Origin: Kushneria aurantia DSM 21353
Lineage (GTDB): Bacteria; Pseudomonadota; Gammaproteobacteria; Pseudomonadales; Halomonadaceae
NCBI RefSeq assembly: GCF_000382245.1
Contig: NZ_KB907871.1
Span: forward strand, 1 to 64,000
Direction: 5' to 3'
DNA length: 64,000 nucleotides
The notes beneath the pieces were generated by a model that saw only the letters and a program-made list of their open reading frames with translations, was not told where the DNA came from and searched no databases. Within the stretch, counting starts at the first letter, position 1; each line of letters begins with the position of its first letter. The position numbers and the translations under genes are program-made. Below, one piece after another: positions 9,372-19,225 of this stretch.

Positions 9372-9393
9372 GGGAGCGACCGCCGTCGCTCCC
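9372..9393 (+). terminator. Terminator of accBC
   Basis: A perfect 9-bp stem, GGGAGCGAC (9372-9380) with GTCGCTCCC (9385-9393), has a 4-base loop and is followed by the T-rich stretch cgtttcttctcccctttc. It lies 25 bases after accC and 36 bases before prmA, so some read-through into prmA is possible. Confidence 0.75.
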
Positions 9394-9428
9394 CGTTTCT
9401 TCTCCCCTTTCGACTCTCTGGAACCGCC

Positions 9429-10340
9429 ATGGCCTGGCTGCAACTCAGGGCACATATCGCGCCACAACACGCCGACCTGCTCGAAACCCTGCTGACCGAC
9501 GAGGGCGCTCAGGCGATCACCCTCGAGGACGCCGTTGACGATCCGGTCTTCGAGCCCGAACGCGGCACCACGCCGCTGTGGCAGCAAACCGTGCTGACCG
9601 GACTCTACGACGATCTCGAGGGCGTCGAGGCGATGATCGATCGCGTGCGTGCCCAGTGGGCCAGTCACGCCATCGACGAGCCCTGCCCGCAGATCGACTG
9701 GGAGGTGCTCCAGGATCGCGACTGGAGCCGCGAATGGATGGATGGCTTCGAGCCGCTGCAAATGGGCGAGCGGCTGTGGATCGTGCCCAGCTGGCATGAA
9801 GCGCCGCAGCCCGATGCGGTCAATCTGCTGCTCGATCCGGGGCTCGCCTTCGGCACCGGCACCCACCCCACCACAGCGCTTTGCCTGGGGTGGCTCGATG
9901 AGCAGGCGCTGGCCGGTCATCTGCGCGACACCACGGTGCTCGATGTGGGCTGTGGCTCCGGCATTCTGGCCATCGCCGCGCTGGCGCTGGGCGCCGGCTA
10001 CGCGCTGGGTACCGATATCGACCCCCAGGCGCTGCAGGCCAGCCGCGACAACGCCGAGCGCAATGCCATCGAGGAACACCGTCTGCTGCTGGCACCCGCC
10101 GAACCGGCACCCAGCGGGCGCTTCGATATCGTGCTGGCCAATATCCTCGCCGCGCCGCTGATCGAGCTGTCATCAATGATTGCCGCGCGTGTGGCGCCCG
10201 GCGGTCGCATCGCCCTTTCGGGCGTACTGGCACAGCAGGCCGAAGAGGTCATCGACGCCTACCGCCACTGTGGCCTTCATATCGACGAACCGCGCGAACG
10301 CGAGGGCTGGGTCTGTATTACCGGCACTCGACCGGCCTGA
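9429..10340 (+). CDS. prmA: Ribosomal protein L11 methyltransferase
   Basis: PrmA uses S-adenosylmethionine to methylate lysines and the N-terminus of ribosomal protein L11. The 303-residue protein has the small N-terminal L11-recognition domain (about 1-100) and a Rossmann methyltransferase domain. That domain holds LDPGLAFGTGTHPTTALCL (about 136-154), the SAM motif DVGCGSGILAIAALALGAG (about 175-193) and the NILA motif near residue 236. Length and motifs are normal. Its place downstream of accBC matches the order seen in many gammaproteobacteria. Confidence 0.95.
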   Translation: MAWLQLRAHIAPQHADLLETLLTDEGAQAITLEDAVDDPVFEPERGTTPLWQQTVLTGLYDDLEGVEAMIDRVRAQWASHAIDEPCPQIDWEVLQDRDWSREWMDGFEPLQMGERLWIVPSWHEAPQPDAVNLLLDPGLAFGTGTHPTTALCLGWLDEQALAGHLRDTTVLDVGCGSGILAIAALALGAGYALGTDIDPQALQASRDNAERNAIEEHRLLLAPAEPAPSGRFDIVLANILAAPLIELSSMIAARVAPGGRIALSGVLAQQAEEVIDAYRHCGLHIDEPREREGWVCITGTRPA

Positions 10341-10423
10341 AACCTGCTGTCGGGGTCAACCGGCCCTTCAAGATCGGCGGCGCAGTCGCTATCATGGTTT
10401 CCCTTTTGCGCGGACACTCCTCG

Positions 10424-11437
10424 ATGGTCACTGCACTGCCCCGTATTGGCCCTCACCGACTTGCCGGGCGCGTGATTCTGGCGCCCATGGCAGGCATCAC
10501 GGATCGCCCCTTTCGCCAGCTCTGCCGGCGTCTGGGCGCGGGTCTGGTCGTCTCCGAGATGGTGACGGCCGACAGGCGCTTGTGGCACACCCCCAAGTCG
10601 CGCCTGCGCCTCGACCACCGCGGCGAACCGGGCCCTCGTTCGGTGCAGATTGCCGGTGGCGACGCGGCCATGCTGGCCGATGCCGCTCGGGTCAATGCCG
10701 ATAACGGTGCCGAGATTATCGATATCAACATGGGCTGTCCGGCCAAAAAAGTGTGCAACAAGGCGGCCGGATCGGCGCTGATGCGCGACGAAAAGCTGGT
10801 CGGCGACATCCTCGAGGCGGTCGTCGCCGCCGTCGATGTTCCGGTCACGCTCAAGATTCGTACCGGCTGGTGCGCGTCGAGCCGCAACGCCCTGACCATC
10901 GCCCGTATGGCCGAGTCCGCCGGTATCGCGGCGCTGGCAGTTCACGGCCGCACTCGTGAGCAGCGCTACAGCGGTGAAGCGGAGTACGACACCATTGCCG
11001 ATATCTGCAGCGCGCTCGACATTCCGGTGTTCGCCAATGGCGATATCGAAAGCCCCGAGCGGGCGCGCCGGGTGCTCGATCATACCGGCGCCGCCGCTGT
11101 TATGGTGGGCCGGGGCGCTCAGGGCAACCCCTGGATATTTCGCGAAATCGAACATTTTCTGAATACCGGCGAACGACTGGCACCGCCCGGCGCCGACGAG
11201 CGCGCCGCCGTAATGATGCAGCATCTTGACGCCCTCCATGCGCTTTACGGCGATTACATGGGCGTGCGCGTCGCGCGCAAACACATCGGCTGGTACCTGG
11301 CCGGCGTCCGTGGCGGCGAGCAGGGGCGCCGGGTGTTCAACCGTATCGAAAAGCCGGCCGAGCAGCGACGGCAACTCGCCATGCTGCTGGCCGATGCCTT
11401 ACCCCTTGCCGACCCTGATGGAACGCGTGCCGCATGA
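10424..11437 (+). CDS. dusB: tRNA-dihydrouridine synthase B
   Basis: DusB is an FMN enzyme that reduces specific uridines of tRNA to dihydrouridine. It has the N-terminal barrel signature [20 protein letters not shown] and the catalytic region [20 protein letters not shown] with its conserved cysteine. The start at 10424 ([13 protein letters not shown]) was preferred to an in-frame ATG at 10394 because family members begin close to this motif; no strong ribosome binding site decides between them. From 10424 it has 337 residues. The stop codon overlaps the fis start as ATGA (11434-11437), the conserved dusB-fis operon in which fis is translationally coupled. Confidence 0.95.
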   Translation: MVTALPRIGPHRLAGRVILAPMAGITDRPFRQLCRRLGAGLVVSEMVTADRRLWHTPKSRLRLDHRGEPGPRSVQIAGGDAAMLADAARVNADNGAEIIDINMGCPAKKVCNKAAGSALMRDEKLVGDILEAVVAAVDVPVTLKIRTGWCASSRNALTIARMAESAGIAALAVHGRTREQRYSGEAEYDTIADICSALDIPVFANGDIESPERARRVLDHTGAAAVMVGRGAQGNPWIFREIEHFLNTGERLAPPGADERAAVMMQHLDALHALYGDYMGVRVARKHIGWYLAGVRGGEQGRRVFNRIEKPAEQRRQLAMLLADALPLADPDGTRAA

Positions 11438-11751
11438 GTCATCCTCCACTGCCGGATTCCGCCACTGGCGAAGAGACCGCTTTCCGGGCGCACCCAATGC
11501 CCGATCAGTCACGCACCCTGCGCCAGGCGGTCGACCAGGCCATGTCGCTCTATTTCTCCCATCTCGATGGCGAGAATGTCACCGACCTCTACGCCATGGT
11601 ACTGGCCGAGGTAGAGGCGCCGCTGCTGCGCTCGGTGATGGATTACACCGGCGGCAACCAGACCCGCGCCTCGCAGATGCTGGGCCTCAATCGCGGCACC
11701 CTGCGCAAGAAGCTCAAGCAGTACGATCTGATCGATGAAGGGCGCGAATAG
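11434..11751 (+). CDS. fis: DNA-binding protein Fis
   Basis: Fis is a homodimeric nucleoid protein that bends DNA and activates rRNA and other growth-linked promoters. The 105-residue protein ends with the helix-turn-helix [20 protein letters not shown] followed by [12 protein letters not shown], which is almost invariant in the family. The N-terminal 30 residues are longer and more variable than in Escherichia coli Fis (98 residues). It overlaps dusB by four bases. A hairpin formed by ATGAAGGG and CCCCTTCAT at the end of the gene may contribute to termination. Confidence 0.96.
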   Translation: MSHPPLPDSATGEETAFRAHPMPDQSRTLRQAVDQAMSLYFSHLDGENVTDLYAMVLAEVEAPLLRSVMDYTGGNQTRASQMLGLNRGTLRKKLKQYDLIDEGRE

Positions 11752-11823
11752 CCCCTTCATTCAATACGTGAGGCGCTTCGTTCGGCGCGGCGCCTTTCTA
11801 CCACTGACCCGTCAGGACTTTTG

Positions 11824-13440
11824 ATGTCATCACCAGGCTCTTCGCGCCCCACTACCGCTTCCCGGCCGCTGGCCCGCGCCCTTATCAGTGTTTCCGACAA
11901 GCGCGGCGTGGTGGATTTCGCCCGCGCGCTGGAGGCGCGTGGCATCGAACTGCTGTCTACCGGTGGTACTCATCGGCTGCTGGCCGATGCCGGCATCGCG
12001 GTTACCGAGGTGTCCCGGCACACCGGTTTTCCCGAGATCATGGACGGCCGCGTCAAGACCCTTCATCCGCGTATTCACGGCGGCATCCTGGGGCGTCGCG
12101 GCCAGGATGATGAGGTCATGGCCGAGCACGACATCGCCCCTATCGATCTGGTCGTGGTCAACCTCTACCCTTTCGAGGAGACGGTAGCCGATCCCGACTG
12201 CAGCCTGAATGAGGCGATCGAAAATATCGATATCGGCGGCCCCACCATGGTGCGCGCCTGCGCCAAGAACAACGCTTACACCACGGTCGTGGTCAATCCC
12301 GATGACTACGACCGGGTGCTCGCTTCGCTGGAGGAGAGCAAGGGCATCGTCGACCCCGAGCTGCGCTTCGACCTGGCGGTCAAAGCATTCGAGCACACCG
12401 CCGGCTACGACAGTGCTATTGCCACCTGGCTGGGCCGGCTGGTGGAAAAGCGCGGCGACGACGGCCGCGCGCCGCTGCCGCGTACCTGGTCGACCCAGTA
12501 CCACAAGCGCTCACAGCTGCGCTACGGTGAGAACCCCCACCAGCAGGCGGCCTTCTATACCGAGCGCGACCCGGCGGCGGGCAGCCTCGCCGCTGCCGAA
12601 CAGCTGCAGGGCAAGGCGCTCTCCTACAACAACCTCGCCGATACCGATGCCGCCCTGGCCTGCGTGCGCGCCTTCGACGATACCGCCTGCGTGATCGTCA
12701 AGCACGCCAACCCCTGCGGTGTCGGCATCAGCCGTGACGGCACGCTCAAAAGCGCCTATGAACTCGCCTTCGCCACCGACAGTGAATCAGCCTTCGGCGG
12801 CATCATCGCCTTCAACCGCGAGCTGGATGGTGACACCGCACGCGCAATCGTCGCGCGTCAGTTCGTCGAAGTGATTATCTCCCCGCGTATCAGCGCAGAG
12901 GCTCGTGAAGCGGTGTCGGCAAAGAAAAACGTGCGCCTGCTCGCCTGCGGCGAGGGCAGCGGAGAGCGCGATGGCGGCTTTGACCTCAAGCGCGTCTCCG
13001 GCGGGCTGCTGGTGCAGTCCCGCGACGACGGTATGGTCGGCGCCGACGATCTCCGGGTGATGACCCGCCGCGCGCCCTCCGAGCAGGAGCTTGCCGATCT
13101 GCTGTTTGCGTGGAAAGTGGCCAGGTTCGTCAAGTCCAACGCTATCGTCTATGCCCGCGACGGCCAGACCGTGGGTGTCGGTGCCGGCCAGATGAGCCGG
13201 GTCAACTCGGCGCGCATCGCCGCCATCAAGGCGGAACAGGCGGGCCTTGAGGTCAGCGGCAGCGTGATGGCCTCGGACGCCTTCTTCCCCTTCCGCGACG
13301 GCATCGACAACGCCGCTGCCGCCGGTATCCGTGCCGTCATTCAGCCGGGCGGTTCGATGCGCGACGAGGAGGTCATCGCCGCCGCCGACGAGGCCGATAT
13401 CGCCATGGTCTTCACCGGCATGCGCCACTTCCGGCACTGA
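11824..13440 (+). CDS. purH: Bifunctional AICAR formyltransferase/IMP cyclohydrolase
   Basis: PurH performs the last two steps of purine synthesis: formylation of AICAR with 10-formyl-tetrahydrofolate and ring closure to IMP. The N-terminal cyclohydrolase domain starts at [18 protein letters not shown] and includes [16 protein letters not shown] and [18 protein letters not shown]. The formyltransferase domain carries [14 protein letters not shown] (about 235-248) and the catalytic [14 protein letters not shown] (about 296-309). The ATG at 11824 gives 538 residues; a TTG one codon earlier is less likely. A strong terminator follows. Confidence 0.97.
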   Translation: MSSPGSSRPTTASRPLARALISVSDKRGVVDFARALEARGIELLSTGGTHRLLADAGIAVTEVSRHTGFPEIMDGRVKTLHPRIHGGILGRRGQDDEVMAEHDIAPIDLVVVNLYPFEETVADPDCSLNEAIENIDIGGPTMVRACAKNNAYTTVVVNPDDYDRVLASLEESKGIVDPELRFDLAVKAFEHTAGYDSAIATWLGRLVEKRGDDGRAPLPRTWSTQYHKRSQLRYGENPHQQAAFYTERDPAAGSLAAAEQLQGKALSYNNLADTDAALACVRAFDDTACVIVKHANPCGVGISRDGTLKSAYELAFATDSESAFGGIIAFNRELDGDTARAIVARQFVEVIISPRISAEAREAVSAKKNVRLLACGEGSGERDGGFDLKRVSGGLLVQSRDDGMVGADDLRVMTRRAPSEQELADLLFAWKVARFVKSNAIVYARDGQTVGVGAGQMSRVNSARIAAIKAEQAGLEVSGSVMASDAFFPFRDGIDNAAAAGIRAVIQPGGSMRDEEVIAAADEADIAMVFTGMRHFRH

Positions 13441-13507
13441 CAGCGCGCTGTAGTGATTTTTGACGCCGCAGGCGGCCCGAAGGTGCCCGCCTGCCTGGCG
13501 CACCACA

Positions 13508-13543
13508 AAAAGGGCCGCCATTCGTTGGGATGGCGGCCCTTTT
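13508..13543 (+). terminator. Intrinsic terminator of purH
   Basis: AAAAGGGCCGCCA (13508-13520) pairs perfectly with TGGCGGCCCTTTT (13531-13543) around a 10-base loop. Because the stem ends in an A-run and a T-run it can work on both strands, stopping purH and also the short minus-strand gene at 13574-13855. Confidence 0.9.
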
Positions 13544-13573
13544 GCAATGCGCCCTGCTGCGGTAAAAAAGTCG

Positions 13574-13855
13574 TCAATCGCGGCGCGGCTGGCATCGTCT
13601 AGGCTCGCGGCAGAAAGCGCAGGGAATGAAATGGGGCGCGCTTTCCGGGTCGTGACGACCGCCTGGCGTGGTGCGCTGCGCGCTGCTGCGTGTGCTGCGA
13701 CAGGCCAGAGCCGTCAGCGCCCTGGCGGCGACGACCAGCAAGGGGGCCAGCACCAGTGTGGCGATCGCGGAGAGCGCCGGATCGCGGCTGATCGAATAGA
13801 CCACCGCCATCGTCATAACCAGCAGAAGCGGTGCCAGAGACGTTCGAGACTGCAT
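13574..13855 (-). CDS. Small hypothetical membrane protein
   Basis: This is a 93-residue protein of unknown function. The start at 13855 is supported by a strong Shine-Dalgarno sequence (GGGAGG, about 6 bases upstream). Residues about 8-50 are hydrophobic and could form two membrane helices ([13 protein letters not shown] and [20 protein letters not shown]). The tail is rich in Arg, Pro and Cys and ends [10 protein letters not shown], a CxxC-containing motif that could bind metal. It shares the bidirectional purH terminator. I do not recognise a family. Reality as a gene rests on the ribosome binding site and hydrophobic profile. Confidence 0.55.
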   Translation of the reverse strand: MQSRTSLAPLLLVMTMAVVYSISRDPALSAIATLVLAPLLVVAARALTALACRSTRSSAQRTTPGGRHDPESAPHFIPCAFCREPRRCQPRRD

Positions 13856-14021
13856 GTTTCGGCCTCCCATGTAGCGTCGGCGGCATGGTGCGCCGGGCAC
13901 AAAGATAACTGCCTTCAATATATTCACGAAGGCGTTCTTTTGCAACCCCGGTTAATTCGATGTCCCGAGGTACCGACTACACTCCCCGCCCGTCGCTACA
14001 ATATCCATTGCCGAACATGCA

Positions 14022-14048
14022 GAAGGCCCCGCTTGATGCGGGGCCTTC
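14022..14048 (-). terminator. Hairpin after gabD, probable terminator
   Basis: GAAGGCCCCGC (14022-14032) and GCGGGGCCTTC (14038-14048) form a perfect 11-bp stem with a 5-base loop, 29 bases after the gabD stop codon. The T-tract on the minus strand is poor, so efficiency is uncertain. Confidence 0.6.
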
Positions 14049-14076
14049 CTTCTACAGGCTTTCACGAGTGCAGGCT

Positions 14077-15531
14077 TCACAGGGTCATACAGAGATACTT
14101 GGTCTCCATGTACTCTTCAAGACCGTATTTTGACCCTTCGCGCCCCAGCCCGGAGGCCTTCATGCCGCCGAACGGCGCCGCGGCGTTGGACACCAGCCCT
14201 TCGTTGATACCCACGATGCCGTATTCGAGACCCTCGCCGACGCGCCAGATACGGCTGATATCGCGGGTATAGAAGTAGGCCGCCAGGCCGTATTGGGTAT
14301 CGTTGGCCATTTCGAGCGCTTCCTCTTCGCTTTCGAAGGGGAAAACCGCCGCCAGCGGACCGAAGGTCTCTTCGCTGGCCACCTTCATCGAGGCGTCGGC
14401 GCCGTTGATCAGTGTCGGCTGGTAGAAACGGCCGCCGAGGGTGTGGCGATGGCCACCGATCATCAGCTCGGCGCCCTTGTCGATGGCGTCCTGCACATGG
14501 TCGTGCACCTTGTCGATGGCGTCCTCGTTGATCAGCGGGCCGATGTTGACCCCCTCCTCGAAACCGTCGCCCACCACCAGATCGCCGTTCATGGCCGCTG
14601 CCAGCTTCTCGCAGAAGGCGTTGATCACACCCGACTGCACCAGAAAGCGGTTGGTGCAGATACAGGTCTGGCCGGCGTTGCGGAACTTGGCGCCCATCGC
14701 GCCCTGCACGGCGGCGTCAAGGTCGGCGTCGTCGAAAACGATGAAGGGCGCGTTGCCGCCCAGCTCCAGCGATACCTTCTGGATGTTCTCGGCAGCCTGC
14801 GACATCAGCTGGCGCCCCACCGCCGTGGAGCCGGTAAAGGTAATCTTGCGCACCAGGGTCGACTGCGTCAGGGTCTGCCCGATCTCTTTGGCGTTCCCCG
14901 GCAGCACATTGAATACACCGCGCGGTACGCCGGCACGCTCGGCCAGGGCCGCCAGGGCAGTGGCCGACAGCGGCGTCTGCTCCGCCGGTTTGACCACGAT
15001 GGTACAGCCCGCCGCCAGCGCCGCGGCGGCCTTGCGGGTAATCATCGAGGAGGGAAAATTCCACGGTGTGATGGCACCCACCACGCCAACCGGCTGCTTG
15101 AGCACCATGATGCGCTGATTGGACTTCGCGCCCGGAATGGTGTCGCCATAAATGCGCCGTGCTTCCTCGGCGAACCAGCGCATGAAACTGGCGGCATAGA
15201 CGATCTCGCCCTCCGCCTCGGCCACCGGCTTGCCCTGTTCAAGCGTCATGATGCGACCCAGGTCCCGCTTGTGCTCGAGCATCAGCTCGTACCAGCGGTA
15301 GAGAATATCGGCGCGCTCGATGGCGGTTTTGGCCCGCCACTCGGGAAAGGCGGCATTGGCCGCCTCGATCGCACGCTCGGTCTCGGCGCCCCCCAGCAGC
15401 GGCACGCGAGCGATCACCTCGCCGTTGGCAGGGTTGTCGACCTCGATCTGCTCGCCGCTGTCGGCAGCCACCCAGCTGCCGTCGATGTAGGCATAGGGCC
15501 GAAATAGATTCTGATCGTTCAAGCCATCCAT
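14077..15531 (-). CDS. gabD: Succinate-semialdehyde dehydrogenase-type aldehyde dehydrogenase
   Basis: The family oxidises succinate semialdehyde to succinate with NAD(P)+ at the end of GABA catabolism. The 484-residue protein shows the cofactor-binding TPWNFPSSMITRKAAAALAA, the TFTGSTAVGRQLM glycine motif, catalytic Glu in LELGGNAPFIVFDDADLD and catalytic Cys in FRNAGQTCICTNRFLVQSG. The start at 15531 (MDGLNDQNLF) is preferred because GCAGGAAA lies just upstream. No gabT aminotransferase or transporter is adjacent, so the exact substrate is inferred from similarity to GabD. Glutarate semialdehyde dehydrogenase (DavD) is the main alternative. Confidence 0.85.
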   Translation of the reverse strand: MDGLNDQNLFRPYAYIDGSWVAADSGEQIEVDNPANGEVIARVPLLGGAETERAIEAANAAFPEWRAKTAIERADILYRWYELMLEHKRDLGRIMTLEQGKPVAEAEGEIVYAASFMRWFAEEARRIYGDTIPGAKSNQRIMVLKQPVGVVGAITPWNFPSSMITRKAAAALAAGCTIVVKPAEQTPLSATALAALAERAGVPRGVFNVLPGNAKEIGQTLTQSTLVRKITFTGSTAVGRQLMSQAAENIQKVSLELGGNAPFIVFDDADLDAAVQGAMGAKFRNAGQTCICTNRFLVQSGVINAFCEKLAAAMNGDLVVGDGFEEGVNIGPLINEDAIDKVHDHVQDAIDKGAELMIGGHRHTLGGRFYQPTLINGADASMKVASEETFGPLAAVFPFESEEEALEMANDTQYGLAAYFYTRDISRIWRVGEGLEYGIVGINEGLVSNAAAPFGGMKASGLGREGSKYGLEEYMETKYLCMTL

Positions 15532-15611
15532 TTTCCTGCTCCCTGGTTGTCTGTCAGCCAAGACAAGAGCCGTTGCGGCGACGCGCTAAAGTCTCCCACC
15601 CAGGCTCGCGC

Positions 15612-16166
15612 TCAACTGTAGACGAGATTGAGAAATTCCTGTCTTGTAGGCAGGTTATCACGAAAGTCGCCCAGCATGACGGAGGTCTTCATGCTGGAAT
15701 TCTGCTTCTGTACGCCGCGCATCATCATGCACATATGACGCGCCTCGATGATCACGCCCACGCCACGGGCGTCGGTGGCCTGCGAAATGGCAGTAGCGAT
15801 CTGACGAGTCAACTCCTCCTGAATCTGCAGGCGTCGCGCATACATATCGACGATGCGGGCGAGCTTGGAGAGTCCCAGCACCTTGCCACGCGGCAGGTAA
15901 CCGATATGGCACTTGCCGATAAAGGGCAGCATATGGTGCTCGCACAGCGAATAAAGCTCGATATCCTGAACGATCACCATCTCGTCGGTATCCGAGGAGA
16001 ACACCGCGCCGTTGATGATGTCATCAAGGTGCTGATGATAGCCGCCGGTGAGAAAACTCATCGCTTTAGCGGCGCGCTGTGGCGTATCCCGCAGCCCCTC
16101 GCGGTTCGGGTCCTCGCCCAGCGCCGAGATAATGTCGCGGTAGTGGTGTTCCATGTCCTCAGTCAT
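15612..16166 (-). CDS. folE: GTP cyclohydrolase I
   Basis: FolE converts GTP to 7,8-dihydroneopterin triphosphate, the entry to folate (and queuosine precursor) synthesis. The 184-residue protein has zinc-ligand [18 protein letters not shown] (about 75-92) and the second zinc cysteine in [17 protein letters not shown] (about 142-158), so it is the zinc-dependent IA type. The start at 16166 ([12 protein letters not shown]) gives the normal length; the longer frame upstream lacks family similarity. It lies 80 bases after srkA on the same strand. Confidence 0.96.
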   Translation of the reverse strand: MTEDMEHHYRDIISALGEDPNREGLRDTPQRAAKAMSFLTGGYHQHLDDIINGAVFSSDTDEMVIVQDIELYSLCEHHMLPFIGKCHIGYLPRGKVLGLSKLARIVDMYARRLQIQEELTRQIATAISQATDARGVGVIIEARHMCMMMRGVQKQNSSMKTSVMLGDFRDNLPTRQEFLNLVYS

Positions 16167-16246
16167 TGCATCGTCCGTATCGCGGGCGCCCGATCGCGGC
16201 GCAGCGGCGCTGTATGGGAGAGTTGAAATGGCAGGAGCCCACCCGG

Positions 16247-17221
16247 CTACGCCAGCCAACGGGGTTCGGCGAGCAGCTGGCGCTGCTGCTCCAGCATGCG
16301 CAGATGCTGGTCCCAGAAGTGCTCGCTGGCCAGCCATGGAAAGGCGCGGGGAAACGCCGGATCGCTCCAGCGCTCGACCAGCCAGGCACTATAGCGTACC
16401 AGCCGCAGGGTGCGCAGCTGTTCGATCCAGCCCAGCTGACGGCGATCGAACGCGCAGTGCTGCTCGTAGCCCTCCAGCAGCTCGGAAAGCTGCATCTGCC
16501 AGCCGGGCTCATCCTCGGCACTCAGCAGCATCCATAGATCCTGCACCGCCGGCGCCATGACGCAGTCATCGAAATCCACCAGACCGAAGTCATCATCGCG
16601 ACCCAGAATATTGCCCGGGTGACAGTCGCCATGAACACGCTGGAAGGCCTCGTCAGGCCAGGCGCGATCGGGCAGTAGTTCGAGCAGTTGATGGCCGATA
16701 CGCTGATGCGCGCGATGCTGTCTGGCGGTCAACCAGTGGCTGTCGGCAACGTGGTCGAAGCTTGCCCTGGCGATACGGTGCGGATGCAGCGCCGAGCGAT
16801 GCTGAAAAGACCGGCGCCGCGCCACGGCGTGAATTTCACCGAGAGTACTGCCCAGCGCGAAAAGATGGTCGGGGCGCTCCAGCTCGGGCGCCTGACCCGG
16901 CATGAAGTAAAAGATCGCCAGTCGAAAACCGTCGTGGTAGTGAAGGCTCTCGCCGGCGTCGCTGCGCCACAAGCGATTGACCCGGCAGCCCGCCTGCACC
17001 AGTTCCTCGAGGAAAGCGTGCTCTTCGAGAATCGCCGCATCGCTGAGCCGGTCGGGGCGGTAAAACTTGGTGACGAAGCGCCGACCTTCCACGTCATGCC
17101 ACATGAAGACGCGGTTTTCATAGCTGTTGAGCGCGAAGGGCTCACCCTCGGTCAGAAACCCCCGGGCTTCGATGGCGGCCACGACACGGGCGGGGTCGAG
17201 TTGTTCAAAGGGGTGGACCAT
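16247..17221 (-). CDS. srkA: Stress response kinase A (YihE-type kinase)
   Basis: SrkA is a cytoplasmic Ser/Thr kinase with an aminoglycoside-phosphotransferase fold that counters stress-induced death in Escherichia coli. The 324-residue length fits. Residues include [10 protein letters not shown], the ATP lysine in RFVTKFYRP, the catalytic loop [11 protein letters not shown] (about 195-205) and the metal-binding DFDDC that follows. The start [19 protein letters not shown] is typical. It is followed on the same strand by folE and preceded by comF 34 bases upstream. A separate promoter for each cannot be excluded. Confidence 0.93.
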   Translation of the reverse strand: MVHPFEQLDPARVVAAIEARGFLTEGEPFALNSYENRVFMWHDVEGRRFVTKFYRPDRLSDAAILEEHAFLEELVQAGCRVNRLWRSDAGESLHYHDGFRLAIFYFMPGQAPELERPDHLFALGSTLGEIHAVARRRSFQHRSALHPHRIARASFDHVADSHWLTARQHRAHQRIGHQLLELLPDRAWPDEAFQRVHGDCHPGNILGRDDDFGLVDFDDCVMAPAVQDLWMLLSAEDEPGWQMQLSELLEGYEQHCAFDRRQLGWIEQLRTLRLVRYSAWLVERWSDPAFPRAFPWLASEHFWDQHLRMLEQQRQLLAEPRWLA

Positions 17222-17255
17222 GGCGGACTCCGAAACTTCAGGGAGGCCAATGCTA

Positions 17256-18017
17256 TCAGATCATGCGATCGGCGGGAGTGCGCGCCGCCGCCAGCGCCGT
17301 GCAGTGCCATGCACCGGCGCGGCGACAGGCGTTGGCCAGTGCCTCCAGCGTCGCCCCGGTGGTCATGACATCGTCGAAAAGCAGCACCCGCTGCGGCAGC
17401 GCCACATCGACGCGATAGGCGTGACGCAGATTGCGAAAGCGCTCGGCGCGCGACAGCCGATGCTGCACATCGCCAACGCGCAGGCGATGGGCAGGTACCA
17501 GCCGGCAGCCCAGCGCCGCCGATAGCCGCCGCCCCAGCCACAGGCTCTGATCAAAGCCGCGTTGGCGGGCACGCTCCTCATGCAGGCTGGCCACCACCAG
17601 CGCCTCGGGTGGCAACGCACCGGCACTGCGGCGGCGTGCCATCTCCTCCAGCAGCCGCTCGCAGACCAGCCCGTACAGCACTTCCGCGGCCCGGCGGTCA
17701 GCACCGTACTTGAAGCGCTGCACCAGCTCGGCGATGCCGCCACCGTACAGAAAGGGCACGAAGGCCTCATCGAATTGCGGCGGCGTGATGACGCAACGGC
17801 CGCACTCCAACCTGCCGTCAGCACTCTCCGGCAACGGTTCGGCACAGCGCCGGCAGGGGTGGTGGTTGAGCGGCAGATCAAAGCGGCAGCGATCGCAGCA
17901 CAGCGCCCGACCCTCGATAGCCGCGAGGCAGAAAAGGCAGTGCCCCGGCATCAGCCAGCCGGCCAGCGCCTCGAGACGGGCGGCCAAGGCTGCCAGTGCC
18001 TTGAAGCTACCGCTCAT
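17256..18017 (-). CDS. comF: ComF family phosphoribosyltransferase-like protein
   Basis: ComF/GntX proteins support DNA uptake or use of DNA in many bacteria; the biochemical role is not settled. The 253-residue protein has an N-terminal four-cysteine zinc site (CLFC, CDRC, then CRRC and CGRC between residues about 27 and 76) and a C-terminal phosphoribosyltransferase domain. That domain carries the PRPP loop VLLFDDVMTTGATL (about 210-223) and the ERARQRGFDQS motif. It heads a minus-strand run comF-srkA-folE. The biotin genes that often lie beside comF in Pseudomonas are not present here. Confidence 0.93.
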   Translation of the reverse strand: MSGSFKALAALAARLEALAGWLMPGHCLFCLAAIEGRALCCDRCRFDLPLNHHPCRRCAEPLPESADGRLECGRCVITPPQFDEAFVPFLYGGGIAELVQRFKYGADRRAAEVLYGLVCERLLEEMARRRSAGALPPEALVVASLHEERARQRGFDQSLWLGRRLSAALGCRLVPAHRLRVGDVQHRLSRAERFRNLRHAYRVDVALPQRVLLFDDVMTTGATLEALANACRRAGAWHCTALAAARTPADRMI

Positions 18018-18120
18018 TCATCAAGCTCGCAACGGGAATTGCCGTTTCTCCCGCCTTCATAAGGCTGACCCAGCCCGCCAACGATCAGCACTTCGCCTGG
18101 GTCATCGCTATGGCGGGGAT

Positions 18121-18561
18121 TCAATGACCTCTACGGAACTGCTTTCCCAATCTGGCCAGCCATTTCATAAAGGCATCCTGATTGGACTTATGGTGTGCTT
18201 TAGGATAAAGGAAGGCTATCAGGCAATAGGCATCCCGATCCATCAACCCCTGAACGTATACCAACGCCGCATCGAGTTCAGGCTCATCCGTCCGGCATTT
18301 CATCTCGTCCCATCGTAAACGGCGAGCGTCAAAATCACGGCGTGGCGGCATACAGATATGCACATGCCAAAGCTCGGCAGAAAGAACCGAGGGCGGCTGC
18401 AAATAGGGGTCGAACTTACCGAACCGTGGCGCCCTGACATCGAAATTGCTTTCGATACATGTCCTGAAACCTTGAACGAGCTCTGACTTGAGACCGGGAT
18501 GAGCAGCTTCCACCTCGTCGAACAGATATTCGGTTTCCGGATGGAAGCTCACATCAATCAT
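18121..18561 (-). CDS. YafO-like toxin (putative mRNA interferase)
   Basis: The C-terminal half of this 146-residue protein matches the YafO toxin pattern: LWHVHICMPP, then LDAALVYVQGLMDRDAYCLI and an AFLYPKAHH...WLARLGKQFR ending. YafO cleaves mRNA at the ribosome and is normally paired with the small antitoxin YafN. The N-terminus is longer and different from YafO. The gene 6 bases upstream on the same strand encodes an exported protein, not an antitoxin, so it does not form a classic pair. Location beside an integrase fragment and a tRNA gene suggests it arrived on an island. The assignment is by motif memory, not search. Confidence 0.65.
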   Translation of the reverse strand: MIDVSFHPETEYLFDEVEAAHPGLKSELVQGFRTCIESNFDVRAPRFGKFDPYLQPPSVLSAELWHVHICMPPRRDFDARRLRWDEMKCRTDEPELDAALVYVQGLMDRDAYCLIAFLYPKAHHKSNQDAFMKWLARLGKQFRRGH

Positions 18562-18567
18562 ACGTAA

Positions 18568-19119
18568 TTAGACAGACCAGGTGTGCTGCCGGCTTTTCTG
18601 CTCGGACTCGAAACGATCCGCGAGCGCCTTCAGACCTTCACCGTTGGAATCCGTTTCAGCAACGTCAGGCGTTTTCATGGACTGCCAGGCCAGCATTTCA
18701 GCGCCCGCCGCGTTAGAGCGGGCCTCAGCCGTAACGCGGCGCAGAGTGTCATAGCCCAGACAGGCGACAACTTCAGCTGAAGCACCACGAGTCAGCCCAT
18801 CGATGATGTCTTCCATTTCGATCAGCTGCTCTTTTACAGCCGTGAAGTCTGAAGCCTCTACCACGTATTCTTCGGGCTTGCCGGCTATATCGACCATGGC
18901 CTGATGCAGGATTCGAGATATGTTGCGCGCACGCTGGATGGAGGCCGCAACCGAACTACGCACATCGGCGATCTCGTGCGTGCCGGTCTTCTGGACTTTG
19001 GCGACGTCAGAGATATTGCCCGCTGTGGCCTGAGCCGGCTCAAGGCTACCAAGGCAGAGCCCGAGGGCCCCCAGGGCAGCGCCAGCCATGCCCCAGGAGA
19101 TGGTTCCTTTACTGGTCAT
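18568..19119 (-). CDS. Exported hypothetical protein next to the YafO-like gene
   Basis: The 183-residue protein starts with a signal peptide (MTSKGTISWGMAGAALGALG, then LCLGSLEPAQA with likely cleavage after AQA). The start at 19119 is supported by GGGGAGGAAG just upstream; an in-frame ATG further upstream lacks a signal. The mature part (about 150 residues) is mostly helical and mildly acidic, with one Cys (VACLGYD). I do not recognise a family. It ends 6 bases before the YafO-like gene, so the two are probably co-transcribed. An exported partner for a cytoplasmic RNase-type toxin is odd; their joint function is unknown. Confidence 0.65.
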   Translation of the reverse strand: MTSKGTISWGMAGAALGALGLCLGSLEPAQATAGNISDVAKVQKTGTHEIADVRSSVAASIQRARNISRILHQAMVDIAGKPEEYVVEASDFTAVKEQLIEMEDIIDGLTRGASAEVVACLGYDTLRRVTAEARSNAAGAEMLAWQSMKTPDVAETDSNGEGLKALADRFESEQKSRQHTWSV

Positions 19120-19225
19120 AACGCTTCCTCCCCGCCGGGATGTCCCTTGAAAGACATCGGCCGTCTCGCTACGGTCTTTAACCCGGGCGGCCATCCCGAA
19201 CGCTAAAACATCACAGGCTGTCGGC

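Noticed and set aside
8205-10079. 624-codon open frame on the minus strand opposite accC and prmA
   Set aside because: It runs antisense to two well-conserved core genes and its product shows no family features; it is a GC-rich shadow.
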